Positions 49,755 to 58,152 of a DNA stretch of 64,000 bases are shown here, piece by piece. Origin of the DNA: Cribrihabitans marinus (GTDB lineage: Bacteria; Pseudomonadota; Alphaproteobacteria; Rhodobacterales; Rhodobacteraceae); the NCBI RefSeq assembly GCF_900109035.1, contig NZ_FNYD01000005.1:248001-312000 (forward strand). Reading direction: 5' to 3'. Every line of letters begins with the position of its first letter. Within the stretch, counting starts at the first letter, position 1. The position numbers and the translations under genes are program-made. The notes beneath the pieces were generated by a model that ran no database searches, was not told the origin of the DNA, and was given only the letters and a program-made list of their open reading frames with translations.

Positions 49755-50531
49755 ATGGCAGAACTCAACACGATCCGGACAGCTGCCGGCGCGCGCTCAG
49801 CCGAGATCGACGAGGGGCTGCGCGCCCACATGAACAAGGTCTACGGCACGATGTCCGTGGGCATGCTCATCACCTTCGCGGCGGCATGGGCCGTCTCGGG
49901 GCTGGCGGTGACGACCGACCCGTCGGCCGCCGTTGCCCAGCTGAGCGCTGACAAGTACCTGACCCAGTTCGGCTACACCCTTTACGGGTCGCCGCTGAAA
50001 TGGCTGGTCATGTTCGCCCCGCTGATCTTCGTCTTCGGCTTCAGCGCCGCGATCAACCGCATGTCGGCGGCCACCGCGCAGACCGTGTTCTACGCGTTTT
50101 CGGCGGTCATGGGCCTGTCGATCAGCTCGATCTTCCTGGTCTTCACCGGTCAGTCGATCGTGCAGGTGTTCCTGATCACCGCGATCTCCTTCGCCGGCCT
50201 GTCGCTCTATGGCTACACGACCAAGAAGGATCTGAGCGGTCTGGGCACCTTCCTGATCATGGGCGTGATCGGCCTGATCGTCGCGATGATCGTGAACATC
50301 TTCCTCGCCTCCTCGGCGATGGCCTTCGCGATCTCGGTGATCGGCGTGCTGATCTTTGCCGGCCTGACGGCCTATGACACGCAGAAGATCAAGACCACCT
50401 ATATCCAGCACGCGGCGCATGGCGACCAGGAGTGGCTGGGCAAGGCGGCCATCATGGGCGCGCTGAGCCTCTACCTGGACTTCATCAACATGTTCATGTT
50501 CCTGCTGCAGCTGTTCGGCAGCCGCGAGTGA
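49755..50531 (+). CDS. Bax inhibitor-1/YccA-YbhL family membrane protein
   Basis: A 258-residue inner-membrane protein with seven hydrophobic helices. Family marks are RAHMNKVYGTMSVGMLIT in the first part and the C-terminal AYDTQKIK and ALSLYLDFINMFMFLLQLF. Bacterial members modulate membrane proteostasis (YccA inhibits FtsH) or ion leakage. The start is the ATG at 49755, nine bases after GGAG; an ATG at 49743 is less well placed. A strong terminator follows. Confidence 0.94.
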   Translation: MAELNTIRTAAGARSAEIDEGLRAHMNKVYGTMSVGMLITFAAAWAVSGLAVTTDPSAAVAQLSADKYLTQFGYTLYGSPLKWLVMFAPLIFVFGFSAAINRMSAATAQTVFYAFSAVMGLSISSIFLVFTGQSIVQVFLITAISFAGLSLYGYTTKKDLSGLGTFLIMGVIGLIVAMIVNIFLASSAMAFAISVIGVLIFAGLTAYDTQKIKTTYIQHAAHGDQEWLGKAAIMGALSLYLDFINMFMFLLQLFGSRE

Positions 50532-50559
50532 TCCGGAACCAGGACACGAATACAAGCCA

Positions 50560-50590
50560 GGGGCGGGTCCGGTTGGACCCGCCCCTTTTT
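50560..50590 (+). terminator. Rho-independent terminator of the Bax inhibitor-1 gene
   Basis: GGGGCGGGTCC (50560-50570), loop GGTT, GGACCCGCCCC (50575-50585) and TTTTT (50586-50590). A perfect 11-bp stem with a T-tract, the clearest intrinsic terminator in the window. Confidence 0.93.
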
Positions 50591-50628
50591 CGTTACCGAA
50601 GGTGACATGTGGCAGAAGCTGCCCGCGG

Positions 50629-51141
50629 TCAGCGGCAGTTGATCGGCACCGCAAAGCCACTGGACGACCGCCCCGACCGCGACGCGCCATAAGCGTTGCC
50701 CGCGGGCAGGCATCCGGTCAGCTTGGGAACCGAGCCGACAAAGGCCTGGCCGGTGCTGGGCTCCATCGGGGTCAGGTCGGAGTCGGGTGTGCGCAGCACC
50801 GCGAAGAGCACGTTGTTCACCGCAACCGTGCTCAGCATCAGCGGCCGGCGGTTGCCGCCCACCTCGACCGCGTTGGCCGGGCTGCGGCCCCCGTTCGAGA
50901 TGGCGGTGCGGGCCAGCTTGGCCAGATCCGCCTCGTCCGTGGCCACGCGCACCGTCGGCAGGCGCCCCAGGGCAACCGGGACGGTCATGTTGCGCGATAC
51001 CTGGCCGGCGCGGGCTTCGGCCTCGGCCAGCGTTCGAGGTTCACCATCGATACCGGTGAAACCGACCCCTTCGCGGTTGAACAGGCCGGTACAGGCCGAC
51101 AATGCGGCAAATGCAAATGCGGGCAGCAGAATTTTTTTCAT
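50629..51141 (-). CDS. Predicted lipoprotein of unknown function
   Basis: A 170-residue protein with a type II signal peptide (ILLPAFAFAALSAC; lipobox LSAC, lipidated Cys17). The mature part (TLAEAEARAGQVSRNMTVPVAL, ending CLPAGNAYGASRSGRSSSGFAVPINCR) is not a family I recognise. Two cysteines near the C-terminus could pair. It converges with the Bax inhibitor gene. Confidence 0.72.
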   Translation of the reverse strand: MKKILLPAFAFAALSACTGLFNREGVGFTGIDGEPRTLAEAEARAGQVSRNMTVPVALGRLPTVRVATDEADLAKLARTAISNGGRSPANAVEVGGNRRPLMLSTVAVNNVLFAVLRTPDSDLTPMEPSTGQAFVGSVPKLTGCLPAGNAYGASRSGRSSSGFAVPINCR

Positions 51142-51192
51142 GGCTCTCAGGACTTGTTGGCAGACTGCACAAGCGTAGCGGCAGCCGGCCCG

Positions 51193-51678
51193 TCATGACA
51201 AGCGCCGTTTCATCCGCACCGCCGGAAAGCGTATGCCGGGTCCCAGCTCCACCTGCATCGGCCCCAACGTCTCGAACCCCAGCGCGGCATAGAAGGGCAC
51301 GGCGGTTCGGGTCGACCAGCATGCCATCTCGGTCACGCCGGCGGCACGGGCCATGTCCAGCGCGTGTCGCAGGATCGCCCGGCCCACCCCGCGCCGCAGC
51401 GCACGATGGTCGGTCGCGACGTGGCGGATATGGCCCAGATCCGCGCGTTTGCCGTCCCGCGTCCAGCCACCCGCGCCCAGGATCTCAGCCGCTTCCTCGG
51501 CGACGTAATAGGTACCGCTGGCCAGCAGCGCCGGCTGCGCGCGCGAGATCAGGGGCAGCGCCGTAACCAGCACCGAAGGCGGGTAGTCCGCCTTGAGCAG
51601 CCTGGGATAACTCCGCGCCAGCAGGGCATCCACCGCCGCCAGATCCGCCTTTGAGGTCGGGCGCACGACGAAGCTCAT
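51193..51678 (-). CDS. GNAT-family N-acetyltransferase
   Basis: A 161-residue acetyltransferase. RPTSKADLAAVDALLARSYPRLL begins the GNAT fold; the acetyl-CoA loop is DHRALRRGVGRAIL (about residues 92-105), and AVPFYAALGFETL is the C-terminal motif. Substrate unknown. It lies downstream of rpmG on the same strand, after the rpmG terminator. Confidence 0.86.
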   Translation of the reverse strand: MSFVVRPTSKADLAAVDALLARSYPRLLKADYPPSVLVTALPLISRAQPALLASGTYYVAEEAAEILGAGGWTRDGKRADLGHIRHVATDHRALRRGVGRAILRHALDMARAAGVTEMACWSTRTAVPFYAALGFETLGPMQVELGPGIRFPAVRMKRRLS

Positions 51679-51750
51679 GTCAACGCATCCCCAATGCGGC
51701 GGACCAGCCTGCGATCATCATAGGTTTCATGCCCGCCCCTCCCGGAACGC

Positions 51751-51777
51751 AAAAGGGCCACGCGCGCGGCGTGGCCC
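51751..51777 (-). terminator. Rho-independent terminator of rpmG
   Basis: Read on the minus strand: GGGCCACGC (51777-51769), a 5-nt loop, GCGTGGCCC (51763-51755), then TTTT (51754-51751). A perfect 9-bp stem and T-run, 28 bp after the rpmG stop codon. Confidence 0.88.
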
Positions 51778-51804
51778 CAGACCTGTCGTGCTGTCGGATC
51801 AGGC

Positions 51805-51972
51805 TTACTTGATCTTGCCTTCCTTGTACTCGACATGCTTGCGGACCACGGGGTCGTACTTCCGCACCGACATCTTCTCGGTCATGGTGCGGGCGTTCTT
51901 CTTGGTCACGTAGAAATGGCCCGTTCCCGCGGTCGAGTTCAGACGGATCTTGATGGTCGTCGGCTTCGCCAT
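51805..51972 (-). CDS. rpmG: 50S ribosomal protein L33
   Basis: A 55-residue ribosomal protein: [20 protein letters not shown] and the [19 protein letters not shown]-terminus are diagnostic. None of the four zinc-ribbon cysteines is present, so it is the zinc-independent (C-) form usual in Alphaproteobacteria. It is single-cistronic, with its own terminator. Confidence 0.97.
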   Translation of the reverse strand: MAKPTTIKIRLNSTAGTGHFYVTKKNARTMTEKMSVRKYDPVVRKHVEYKEGKIK

Positions 51973-52103
51973 GCTCTCTCTCCTGCGCCCGAAAAGGCGC
52001 CGGGCCTCTCGGTTGAATTCCTATGAGCGTGCGCTTCTACGCCATGACGCCCGGGTGTCAAGCCCATTTGCCCGACCGCCGCGCGCAATTCCCGGCGCCA
52101 GCC

Positions 52104-52817
52104 TCAGCCCGGCAGCGGCGGCACGCCCATATGCGCGTGAATCTGGTCGCGATCGGCATCGCTCAGCCCCAGCGCGGTCGCCAGCTGGCGCAGATAGGCC
52201 GCCTCGTTGGCGTTGTCGACACGAATCGCCGCCAGCGAGGTGGCGTAGATCTGCGCCTTCATCGGCGCCCCGGCATCGGCGGCCAGCCCCATCACGTCCA
52301 CCGGCGCATCCAGTTCGGCCTGCACGAAGGCGCGCTCTTCGGCGCTGATGTCGTCGCCCAGCTGGTCGAGGATCGCGGCCTTCTCCTGCGGGTCGATCTG
52401 GCCGTCGGCCTTGGCCGCCTGGATCATAGCCCGCAGCATCAGCTTGGCCTGCGCCTCCATCGCGGCACCCGCCGGTGTGCCCGAGAAGATGGCGTCCATC
52501 ATCCCCGCCGTCTGTTCACCGCCGGCCCGCGCCGCGCCCTGCATGGCGTTCATCAGCCCGCCGAGCCCCGCGGTGCCGGCCGCCGCCGCGCCCGCGCCGC
52601 CGGTCATCTGGCCGAGGAAGTTGCGCACCGCCTCGGAACCGCCGGGAAAGCCCATCCGGTCGGCCAGCTGGCCCAGCTGATCGGCGGCGGGACTGTCCGC
52701 ACCGCCCTTCATCATGTCCTGCAACCCGGACATGCCGCCCATCTGGCGATACTTGTCGATGCCCTTTGCGGCGGCGAACCCCACCGCGACCGAGGCCAGC
52801 GTCTTCATGAAACTCAT
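52104..52817 (-). CDS. DUF533/TerB-like protein
   Basis: A 237-residue protein with a Gly/Ala-rich N-terminal half (residues 1-120) and a C-terminal helical TerB-like domain (AMIQAAKADGQIDPQEKAAIL, then ADQFGLSDADRDQIH-like end). DUF533 members are often membrane-associated; a weak hydrophobic stretch is at VAVGFAAAKG. GGAGGAGGG lies five bases before the ATG at 52817. Function unknown. Confidence 0.82.
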   Translation of the reverse strand: MSFMKTLASVAVGFAAAKGIDKYRQMGGMSGLQDMMKGGADSPAADQLGQLADRMGFPGGSEAVRNFLGQMTGGAGAAAAGTAGLGGLMNAMQGAARAGGEQTAGMMDAIFSGTPAGAAMEAQAKLMLRAMIQAAKADGQIDPQEKAAILDQLGDDISAEERAFVQAELDAPVDVMGLAADAGAPMKAQIYATSLAAIRVDNANEAAYLRQLATALGLSDADRDQIHAHMGVPPLPG

Positions 52818-53208
52818 TTTGTCCCTCCTCCCGAACCGGTTGGCTGTGCCGCAGCCTAGCAGAGAGGTCGGATCGACGTTACCCGGTTTTCGCGGCGACC
52901 GACCTTGCCGGGCCAGGAGCCCAAGGGCATTGGTGAGATCACGGAGCCGTGATACACTCCCGCTGTCAGGTCCCAGACACGGACAACCACGGCACTTCGG
53001 CGCGCTTGAGGCATGCACGCAATGCGTCCTGACCGCCTGACCGCGACCGGTAATTCGCCCGGTTGGCAGATGTAACCCGATTTCCGATTTCACGGCATGT
53101 CCGCCGGGCCCGTCAGGCACTGACGCCGACGCCGGGCCGCTTTCATCGGCAGGCATGGCCCGCCGCATGGTGCCGATTTCCGGCGCCGTTAATCCTTGGG
53201 AGGGGACA
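52818..53208. other. Divergent intergenic region, DUF533 / GYD genes
   Basis: 391 bp with no credible gene. A perfect inverted repeat ATCACGG-AG-CCGTGAT lies at 52938-52953 and is followed by ACACT, which could be part of a regulated promoter. Nothing else is recognised. Confidence 0.4.
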
Positions 53209-53541
53209 ATGGCACTTTTCATCACCTACGCATCCTATTCGCAATCCGGCATTCAGGGGCTGATGAGCAAACCCGAAGATCGCAGCGCAGCGATCCAGGC
53301 GCTGCTCGACAAGGTCGGCGGCAAGGTCGTGGCGCTCTATATGACCACCGGATCCAACGACATCGTGATGGTCACCGACGCGCCTGACGGCTCGGACGCG
53401 GTTGCGGTCGGAATGGCCGTGGCCTCGACCGGTGCGATTGACAGGATCGAAACCGTCCGGGCCTGGACCGGGGCAGAGTTCGCCGCCATCGCCGAAAGGG
53501 CCGGAGGGCTGACCGGCGCCTATCGGAAGCCGGGATCGTAA
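53209..53541 (+). CDS. GYD domain-containing protein
   Basis: A 110-residue protein with the GYD ferredoxin-like fold (FITYASYSQSGIQGLMSKPEDR; ALYMTTGSNDIVMVTDAPD). The family function is unknown. GGGAGGGGACA precedes the ATG closely. It converges with the RNase P RNA gene. Confidence 0.88.
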   Translation: MALFITYASYSQSGIQGLMSKPEDRSAAIQALLDKVGGKVVALYMTTGSNDIVMVTDAPDGSDAVAVGMAVASTGAIDRIETVRAWTGAEFAAIAERAGGLTGAYRKPGS

Positions 53542-53553
53542 CAGGCAAGAGAC

Positions 53554-53956
53554 GCGCGGAGGGCCTGTAAGCCGGATTCTGTTCCCCCCGGACCGTGATC
53601 CGGGGTTCGACGACCATTCCTCTGGGCCGCGGATCGCTCCGCGGCTCAAGCTGCCAACCCGGTCCCTCTCGGCCAAGACGCACCTAGCGGCGGTATCCCG
53701 GGTCAGACCCGGGACCGGCCCGCGCGGGGACCCTATTCGGCATTGCTCCCGGTGGGGCTTGCCAGGCCGCCCCCGTTGCCGGGGACGCGGTGGGCTCTTA
53801 CCCCACCGTTTCACCTTTTCCGCCGCAAGCGGCGGTAGTCTGTTTTCTGTGGCGCTTTCCGTCGGGTTTCCCCGCCCGGGCGTTACCCGGCACCGTTGCC
53901 TTGTGGAGTCCGGACTTTCCTCGGCATCGCTGCCGCGGCCATCCGGCCCTCCGCGC
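53554..53956 (-). ncRNA. rnpB: RNase P RNA (type A)
   Basis: About 403 nt on the minus strand. P1 is formed by GGCCCTCCGCGC-side pairing: 53945-53956 pairs perfectly with 53554-53565 over 12 bp. The conserved 5' core GAGGAAAGTCCGGACTCC is at about 53927-53910, and the conserved 3' segment with ACAGAATCCGGCTTACAGG is near 53582-53564. It is the catalytic RNA that matures tRNA 5' ends. Its 5' end is 10 bp from the amidase stop codon. Confidence 0.96.
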
Positions 53957-53962
53957 AGCGCT

Positions 53963-53991
53963 CAGTTAGGCAGTGGGCGTGGTGCGGTCAA
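53963..53991 (-). promoter_or_regulatory. Candidate rnpB promoter inside the end of the amidase gene
   Basis: On the minus strand, TTGACC (53991-53986), 17 bp, then TAACTG (53968-53963), six bases before the rnpB 5' end. The -35 is good and the spacing ideal; the -10 is weak. The -10 contains the amidase TAA stop codon. Confidence 0.5.
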
Positions 53992-54667
53992 TGCCCAATG
54001 TTTCGGCGGCCCCGAGGGCCAGCGCCAGATCGCCCCGGCTGGGCGAACCCATGCGCTGCGGCCGAAACCGCATCAGGAACGCGCCGATCCGGGTCTCCAG
54101 CGGCACGTTGCCGGAATAGCCGAGGGCGCGCAGCGGGGCGTCGAACGCATCTGGCGGCGCCGGCCGGCTGTCGCGCAAGGCGGCCGGATCCACGTCCGGA
54201 TCGAGGGCCAGCCCCTGCCGCGCCAGCCGCCGCCAGTCGAATTTGCGCCCCGGATCGCGCTTGCGGCCGGGTGCCATGTCGGAATGGCCGATCACCCCAT
54301 GCGCGGGGATCGACCACCGCCCCATGATCTCGGGCAGCAGCCGTTCCAGCGCCGCCATCTGTGCCTCGGCAAAGGGGTGATCACCGCGATTGTCCAGCTC
54401 GATCCCGACCGAGCGCGAGTTCACGTCCCCATGCCCGCGCCATTCCCCCTGCCCGGCATGCCAGGCCCGGTCCGCTTCGCGCACCAACTGCCACAGCGTG
54501 CCGTCGGCGCCGATCAGGTAATGCGCCGACACTTCGGCATCCGGGTCGCTCAGACGGTCCAGCGCGGCCTCGGCGCTGGCCATCGCCGTGTAGTGCAGCA
54601 CCACCAGCGACGGTTCCAGACCGTCGCGTCGCGGGCCGAAATTGGGGGACGGGTGCCAGATCGGCAA
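53966..54667 (-). CDS. N-acetylmuramoyl-L-alanine amidase (AmpD-like, Amidase_2)
   Basis: A 233-residue zinc amidase that cleaves the MurNAc-L-Ala bond in muropeptides. Zinc ligands are His in VVLHYTAM, His in HGVIGHSDM and Asp in GRKRDPGRKFDW. No signal peptide is seen, so a cytosolic AmpD-like recycling role is likely. The start is a TTG at 54667, forced by an in-frame TGA just upstream; it is 3 bp after the lipoprotein stop. Confidence 0.87.
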   Translation of the reverse strand: MPIWHPSPNFGPRRDGLEPSLVVLHYTAMASAEAALDRLSDPDAEVSAHYLIGADGTLWQLVREADRAWHAGQGEWRGHGDVNSRSVGIELDNRGDHPFAEAQMAALERLLPEIMGRWSIPAHGVIGHSDMAPGRKRDPGRKFDWRRLARQGLALDPDVDPAALRDSRPAPPDAFDAPLRALGYSGNVPLETRIGAFLMRFRPQRMGSPSRGDLALALGAAETLGIDRTTPTA

Positions 54668-54670
54668 GGC

Positions 54671-55423
54671 TCAGTTCTGGACCGCCCGGCGGAACGGCGC
54701 CGGATCCCAGCGGCAGGCATAGCCGTCGCCATCGGGGTCCAGCCCTTTGCGGTCGCGCTCGGGTCCGCCATTCGACAAAAAGGCGATCTGCGCCTGGTCG
54801 GGCGAGCTATAGCCCGCGCAGGCCCGCTGCGCCTTGGCCTCCAGGTTGAAGCCCGACCGCGAGTAGAGCTGCGTGCCGCGCGGATGCGAGGTGTTGAGCG
54901 CATATTGCACGATGTTCGGATCGGAATTGCCGCTGCGCTCGGGCACGGCGGTGGGCTGAACCACCTCGTATTGCGCGCGATTGCGTTCGATCAGCGCCGC
55001 GTCGCCCTCGATGCTGCGCCGCGAGGACACCGCGTCGAAATCCTGTTCGGCCGAGATGCCGGTGCTGGTCTCGGCCAGCGGCGCGCCGGCCTGGGCCGTC
55101 GCCGGCGGCTGGATCTGGTTCCCGGCGCCGCCGGATTGCTCCAGCGCCCGCGCGGTCTGCTGGGCGATATCCTCGGCCGAGGCCGCGCCGGCCGGGCCGG
55201 AGAGCGGCGCGCTGCCTGCCGGTGGCAATTCCTCTGACGAGACCACAGAACCGGGCACCAGCGGTTCCCCGGTCACGGTCTGCCCGGTCAGCGCCGCGTC
55301 GCGCTGTGCCTGGTATTCCGGCGTGTTGAAGCCCACGCCCTGACCGGAATCCGGCACCGTCGCGGCACAACCCGCCGCCAGACCCAATACCGAGACCAGT
55401 AATACTGCGCGCATTGCTGCCAT
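54671..55423 (-). CDS. Lipoprotein with C-terminal excalibur calcium-binding motif
   Basis: A 250-residue predicted lipoprotein (signal AVLLVSVLGLAAGC, lipobox LAAGC). The middle part is low in complexity (Ala, Gly, Pro, Gln rich). Near the C-terminus GLDPDGDGYACRWDP is an excalibur-type DxDxDGxxC motif. AAGGA lies five bases before the ATG at 55423. It lies just upstream of the amidase gene, so a cell-envelope role is plausible. Confidence 0.8.
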   Translation of the reverse strand: MAAMRAVLLVSVLGLAAGCAATVPDSGQGVGFNTPEYQAQRDAALTGQTVTGEPLVPGSVVSSEELPPAGSAPLSGPAGAASAEDIAQQTARALEQSGGAGNQIQPPATAQAGAPLAETSTGISAEQDFDAVSSRRSIEGDAALIERNRAQYEVVQPTAVPERSGNSDPNIVQYALNTSHPRGTQLYSRSGFNLEAKAQRACAGYSSPDQAQIAFLSNGGPERDRKGLDPDGDGYACRWDPAPFRRAVQN

Positions 55424-55455
55424 CCTGTCGTCCTTGCCGTCGCCGAGGCCGGGTT

Positions 55456-56943
55456 CTACCACCATTTGACGGGCTTTTCCACAAAGCCCGCCGCCTGCTC
55501 CAGCGCATAGGCCGTATTCAGCAGATCGCCCTCTTCCCAGGGCCGCCCGATCAGTTGCAGCCCCAGCGGCAGTCCCCGCTTGTCCAACCCGGCGGGCACC
55601 GCGATGCCCGGCAGGCCGGCCAGGTTCACGGTGACGGTGAACACGTCGTTGAGATACATCTGCACCGGGTCGGCGTCCGTCATCTTGCCCAGGCCAAATG
55701 CCGCCGAGGGCGTGGCCGGCGTCAGGATCGCATCGACGCCGTCGGCGAAGACATCCTCGAAGTCCTTCTTGATCAGCGTCCGCACCTTGCGCGCCCGGTT
55801 GTAATAGGCGTCGTAGAACCCCGCCGACAGCACATAGGTTCCGATCATCACCCGGCGCTGCACCTCGGGGCCGAAGCCCTCGGCGCGGGTCTTCTCGTAC
55901 ATCTCGGTGATGCCGTCGCCCTGCGCCAGCCTGGCGCGGCGGCCGTAGCGTACCCCGTCATAGCGCGCGAGATTGCTCGACGCCTCGGCCGGCGCGATCA
56001 CGTAATAGGCGGGCAGCGCGTATTTGGTGTGCGGCAGCGAGATATCGACGATCTTCGCGCCCGCGTCCTTGAGCATCTCGGTGCCCTTGGCCCATAGTTC
56101 CTCGATCTCCTCGGGCATCCCCTCCATGCGGTATTCGCGCGGAATGCCGATCACCTTGCCGTTGATGTCGCCCGTCAGCATTGCCTCGAAATCCGGCACC
56201 GGAAGGTCGGCGCTGGTGGAATCCTTGGGGTCATGCCCGCACATCGCCTGCAGCATGATCGCGGCGTCGCGCACATCCCTGGTCATCGGCCCGGCCTGGT
56301 CCAGCGAAGAGGCAAAGGCCACGATGCCCCAGCGCGAGCAGCGGCCATAGGTCGGCTTGATGCCGGTGATGCCGGTGAAGGCCGCCGGCTGCCGGATCGA
56401 CCCGCCGGTGTCGGTGCCGGTGGCCGCAAGGCACAGATCGGCCGCCACCGCGCTGGCCGAGCCGCCGGACGAGCCGCCGGGCGTCAGCTGCGCGTCGTCA
56501 TTGCCGCGCCGCCAGGGGTTCACGGCGTTGCCATAGGTGCTGGTCTCGTTGCTGGAGCCCATGGCGAACTCGTCCATGTTCAGCTTGCCCAGCATCACCG
56601 CCCCGGCATCGGCCAGCTGCTGGCTGACAGTTGATTCGTATTCCGGCCGGAAACCGTCCAGGATCCGGCTGGCCGCCTGGCTCGGCACGCCCCTGGTGCA
56701 GAACAGGTCCTTGATGCCGATGGGCAGCCCGCACATGGAGGGCGCATCGCCCGCCCGGATCCGCGCATCCGCCGCCCTGGCCCGCTCCAGCGCGATCTCG
56801 GGGGTCTTGTGGACAAAGGCGTTCAAGGCATCCGCCGCGTCGATCGCCTCCAGGCAGGCCTCGGTCAGCTCGACCGAGGTGACCTCGCCCTTGCGCAGGG
56901 CGTCGCGGGCCTCGGCCAGCCGCAGGGTGTTCAGCTTGCTCAT
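55456..56943 (-). CDS. gatA: Asp/Glu-tRNA amidotransferase subunit A
   Basis: A 495-residue amidase subunit of GatCAB, which makes Gln-tRNA (and Asn-tRNA) by transamidation. The Ser-cisSer-Lys triad is Lys78 (GIKDLF), Ser158 (PGGSSGG) and Ser182 ([10 protein letters not shown]). It follows gatC with a 3-bp gap. gatB is not adjacent. Confidence 0.97.
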   Translation of the reverse strand: MSKLNTLRLAEARDALRKGEVTSVELTEACLEAIDAADALNAFVHKTPEIALERARAADARIRAGDAPSMCGLPIGIKDLFCTRGVPSQAASRILDGFRPEYESTVSQQLADAGAVMLGKLNMDEFAMGSSNETSTYGNAVNPWRRGNDDAQLTPGGSSGGSASAVAADLCLAATGTDTGGSIRQPAAFTGITGIKPTYGRCSRWGIVAFASSLDQAGPMTRDVRDAAIMLQAMCGHDPKDSTSADLPVPDFEAMLTGDINGKVIGIPREYRMEGMPEEIEELWAKGTEMLKDAGAKIVDISLPHTKYALPAYYVIAPAEASSNLARYDGVRYGRRARLAQGDGITEMYEKTRAEGFGPEVQRRVMIGTYVLSAGFYDAYYNRARKVRTLIKKDFEDVFADGVDAILTPATPSAAFGLGKMTDADPVQMYLNDVFTVTVNLAGLPGIAVPAGLDKRGLPLGLQLIGRPWEEGDLLNTAYALEQAAGFVEKPVKWW

Positions 56944-56946
56944 GTC

Positions 56947-57234
56947 CTACTCCACCACCTTGGGAACCGCGAAGAACCCCTCGCGGGCATCGGGCGCGTT
57001 GGACAGCACCTTGTCCTGCTGCCCGCCCTCCTTGACCACGTCCGCCCGCCGCTTCAGCCGCATCGGCGTGACCGAGACCATGGGCTCCACGCCCTCGACA
57101 TCCACCTCGCCCAGCTGCTCGATGAACCCCAGGATGGTGTTGAACTCCGAGGCCAGCGCCGGCAGCGCGTCCTCCTCGACCTTGATCCGGGCCAGCTTGG
57201 CCACTTTCGCGGCGGTGTTCTGATCTATCGACAT
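56947..57234 (-). CDS. gatC: Asp/Glu-tRNA amidotransferase subunit C
   Basis: A 95-residue GatC subunit stabilising GatA-GatB. Family features: KVAKLARIKVEEDALPALASE at the N-terminus, then LGEVDVEGVEPMVSV and the C-terminal FFAVPKVVE. It is directly upstream of gatA. Repeat element D lies 77-140 bp upstream of its start. Confidence 0.96.
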   Translation of the reverse strand: MSIDQNTAAKVAKLARIKVEEDALPALASEFNTILGFIEQLGEVDVEGVEPMVSVTPMRLKRRADVVKEGGQQDKVLSNAPDAREGFFAVPKVVE

Positions 57235-57310
57235 GCGGTTACCCCTGTCTGGCGTCACCGGGGCATTTACTCTTCCCGCGCAGCACCCGCAAGCCTCGCG
57301 GCACGCCCCT

Positions 57311-57374
57311 GCTTCCTCTTGCCCGAAATATCCCGGGGGAGTCCGCCGACAAGGCGGACGGGGGCAGCGCCCCC
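57311..57374 (-). repeat. Dispersed intergenic element, copy D
   Basis: Read on the minus strand: hairpin GGGGGC-GCT-GCCCCC (57374-57360), hairpin GTCCGCC-TTGTC-GGCGGAC (57359-57341), then TCCCCCGGGATATTTCGGGC and AAGAGGAAGC. The tail is nearly the same as in copy B. Here the element lies between two divergent genes, where a terminator is not expected. Confidence 0.65.
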
Positions 57375-57444
57375 GGAAAGCGCCGATGGATTTTTGCCCG
57401 CCCGATGTTAGGCTCGGCGCGACAGCAAACGAGGGAGAGCACTC

Positions 57445-58137
57445 ATGAAGATCATCTGGATGGGCCACGGCAGTTTCCGCATCGAGACCGAAGGCCAGAC
57501 CCTGCTGGTCGATCCCTGGCTGACCGGCAATCCCGTCCTGCCCGAGGACCGGCATGACGAGGCGGTGTCCGGCGCCACCCACATCCTGCTCACTCATGCC
57601 CATTTCGACCATGTGGTCGACGTGCTGCCCCTGGCCACCAGGCTCGGCGTTCCGGTGGTCGGTCAATACGACCTGATGGGGCTCTGGGCCGAGTCCGAGG
57701 GCATCGAGACCGTGGGCTTCAACAAGGGCGGCACGGTCGACCTGAACGGGGTGCGCGTCACTATGGTGCCGGCCTCGCACAGCTCGACCTTCGCCACGCC
57801 CGACGGGCTGCGCACCGGCGGCTCCGAGGTGGGTTTCATGATCGCGGCCGAAGGGCACATGCTCTACCTGTCCGGCGACACCGACATCATGGCCGACATG
57901 GACTGGATGGGCGCCTATTACAAACCCGATATCGGGATCCTCTCGGCGGGCGGCCATTTCACCATGGACATGAAGGCCACGGCCTGGGCCGCCAAGCGCT
58001 ATTTCGACTTCAAGACGGTGATCCCCTGCCACTACAAGACCTTCCCGATCCTCGAGCAATCGGCGCAGGATCTGGTCGACGGCCTGCCCGGCGTGGACGT
58101 GATCGAACCCGAGGTAATGCGGGCGATCGAGGTGTGA
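57445..58137 (+). CDS. UPF0173-family metal-dependent hydrolase (metallo-beta-lactamase fold)
   Basis: A 230-residue soluble hydrolase. MGHGSFRIE opens the fold, LLTHAHFDHVVD is the metal-binding HxHxDH, and later ligands are in PASHSS, LSGDTDIM and PCHYKTFP. Substrate unknown. GAGGGAGAG lies before the ATG. It is followed 15 bp later by three NTF2/cyclase genes on the same strand, so all four may be one operon. Confidence 0.92.
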   Translation: MKIIWMGHGSFRIETEGQTLLVDPWLTGNPVLPEDRHDEAVSGATHILLTHAHFDHVVDVLPLATRLGVPVVGQYDLMGLWAESEGIETVGFNKGGTVDLNGVRVTMVPASHSSTFATPDGLRTGGSEVGFMIAAEGHMLYLSGDTDIMADMDWMGAYYKPDIGILSAGGHFTMDMKATAWAAKRYFDFKTVIPCHYKTFPILEQSAQDLVDGLPGVDVIEPEVMRAIEV

Positions 58138-58152
58138 TCACCGTGTACGCGA

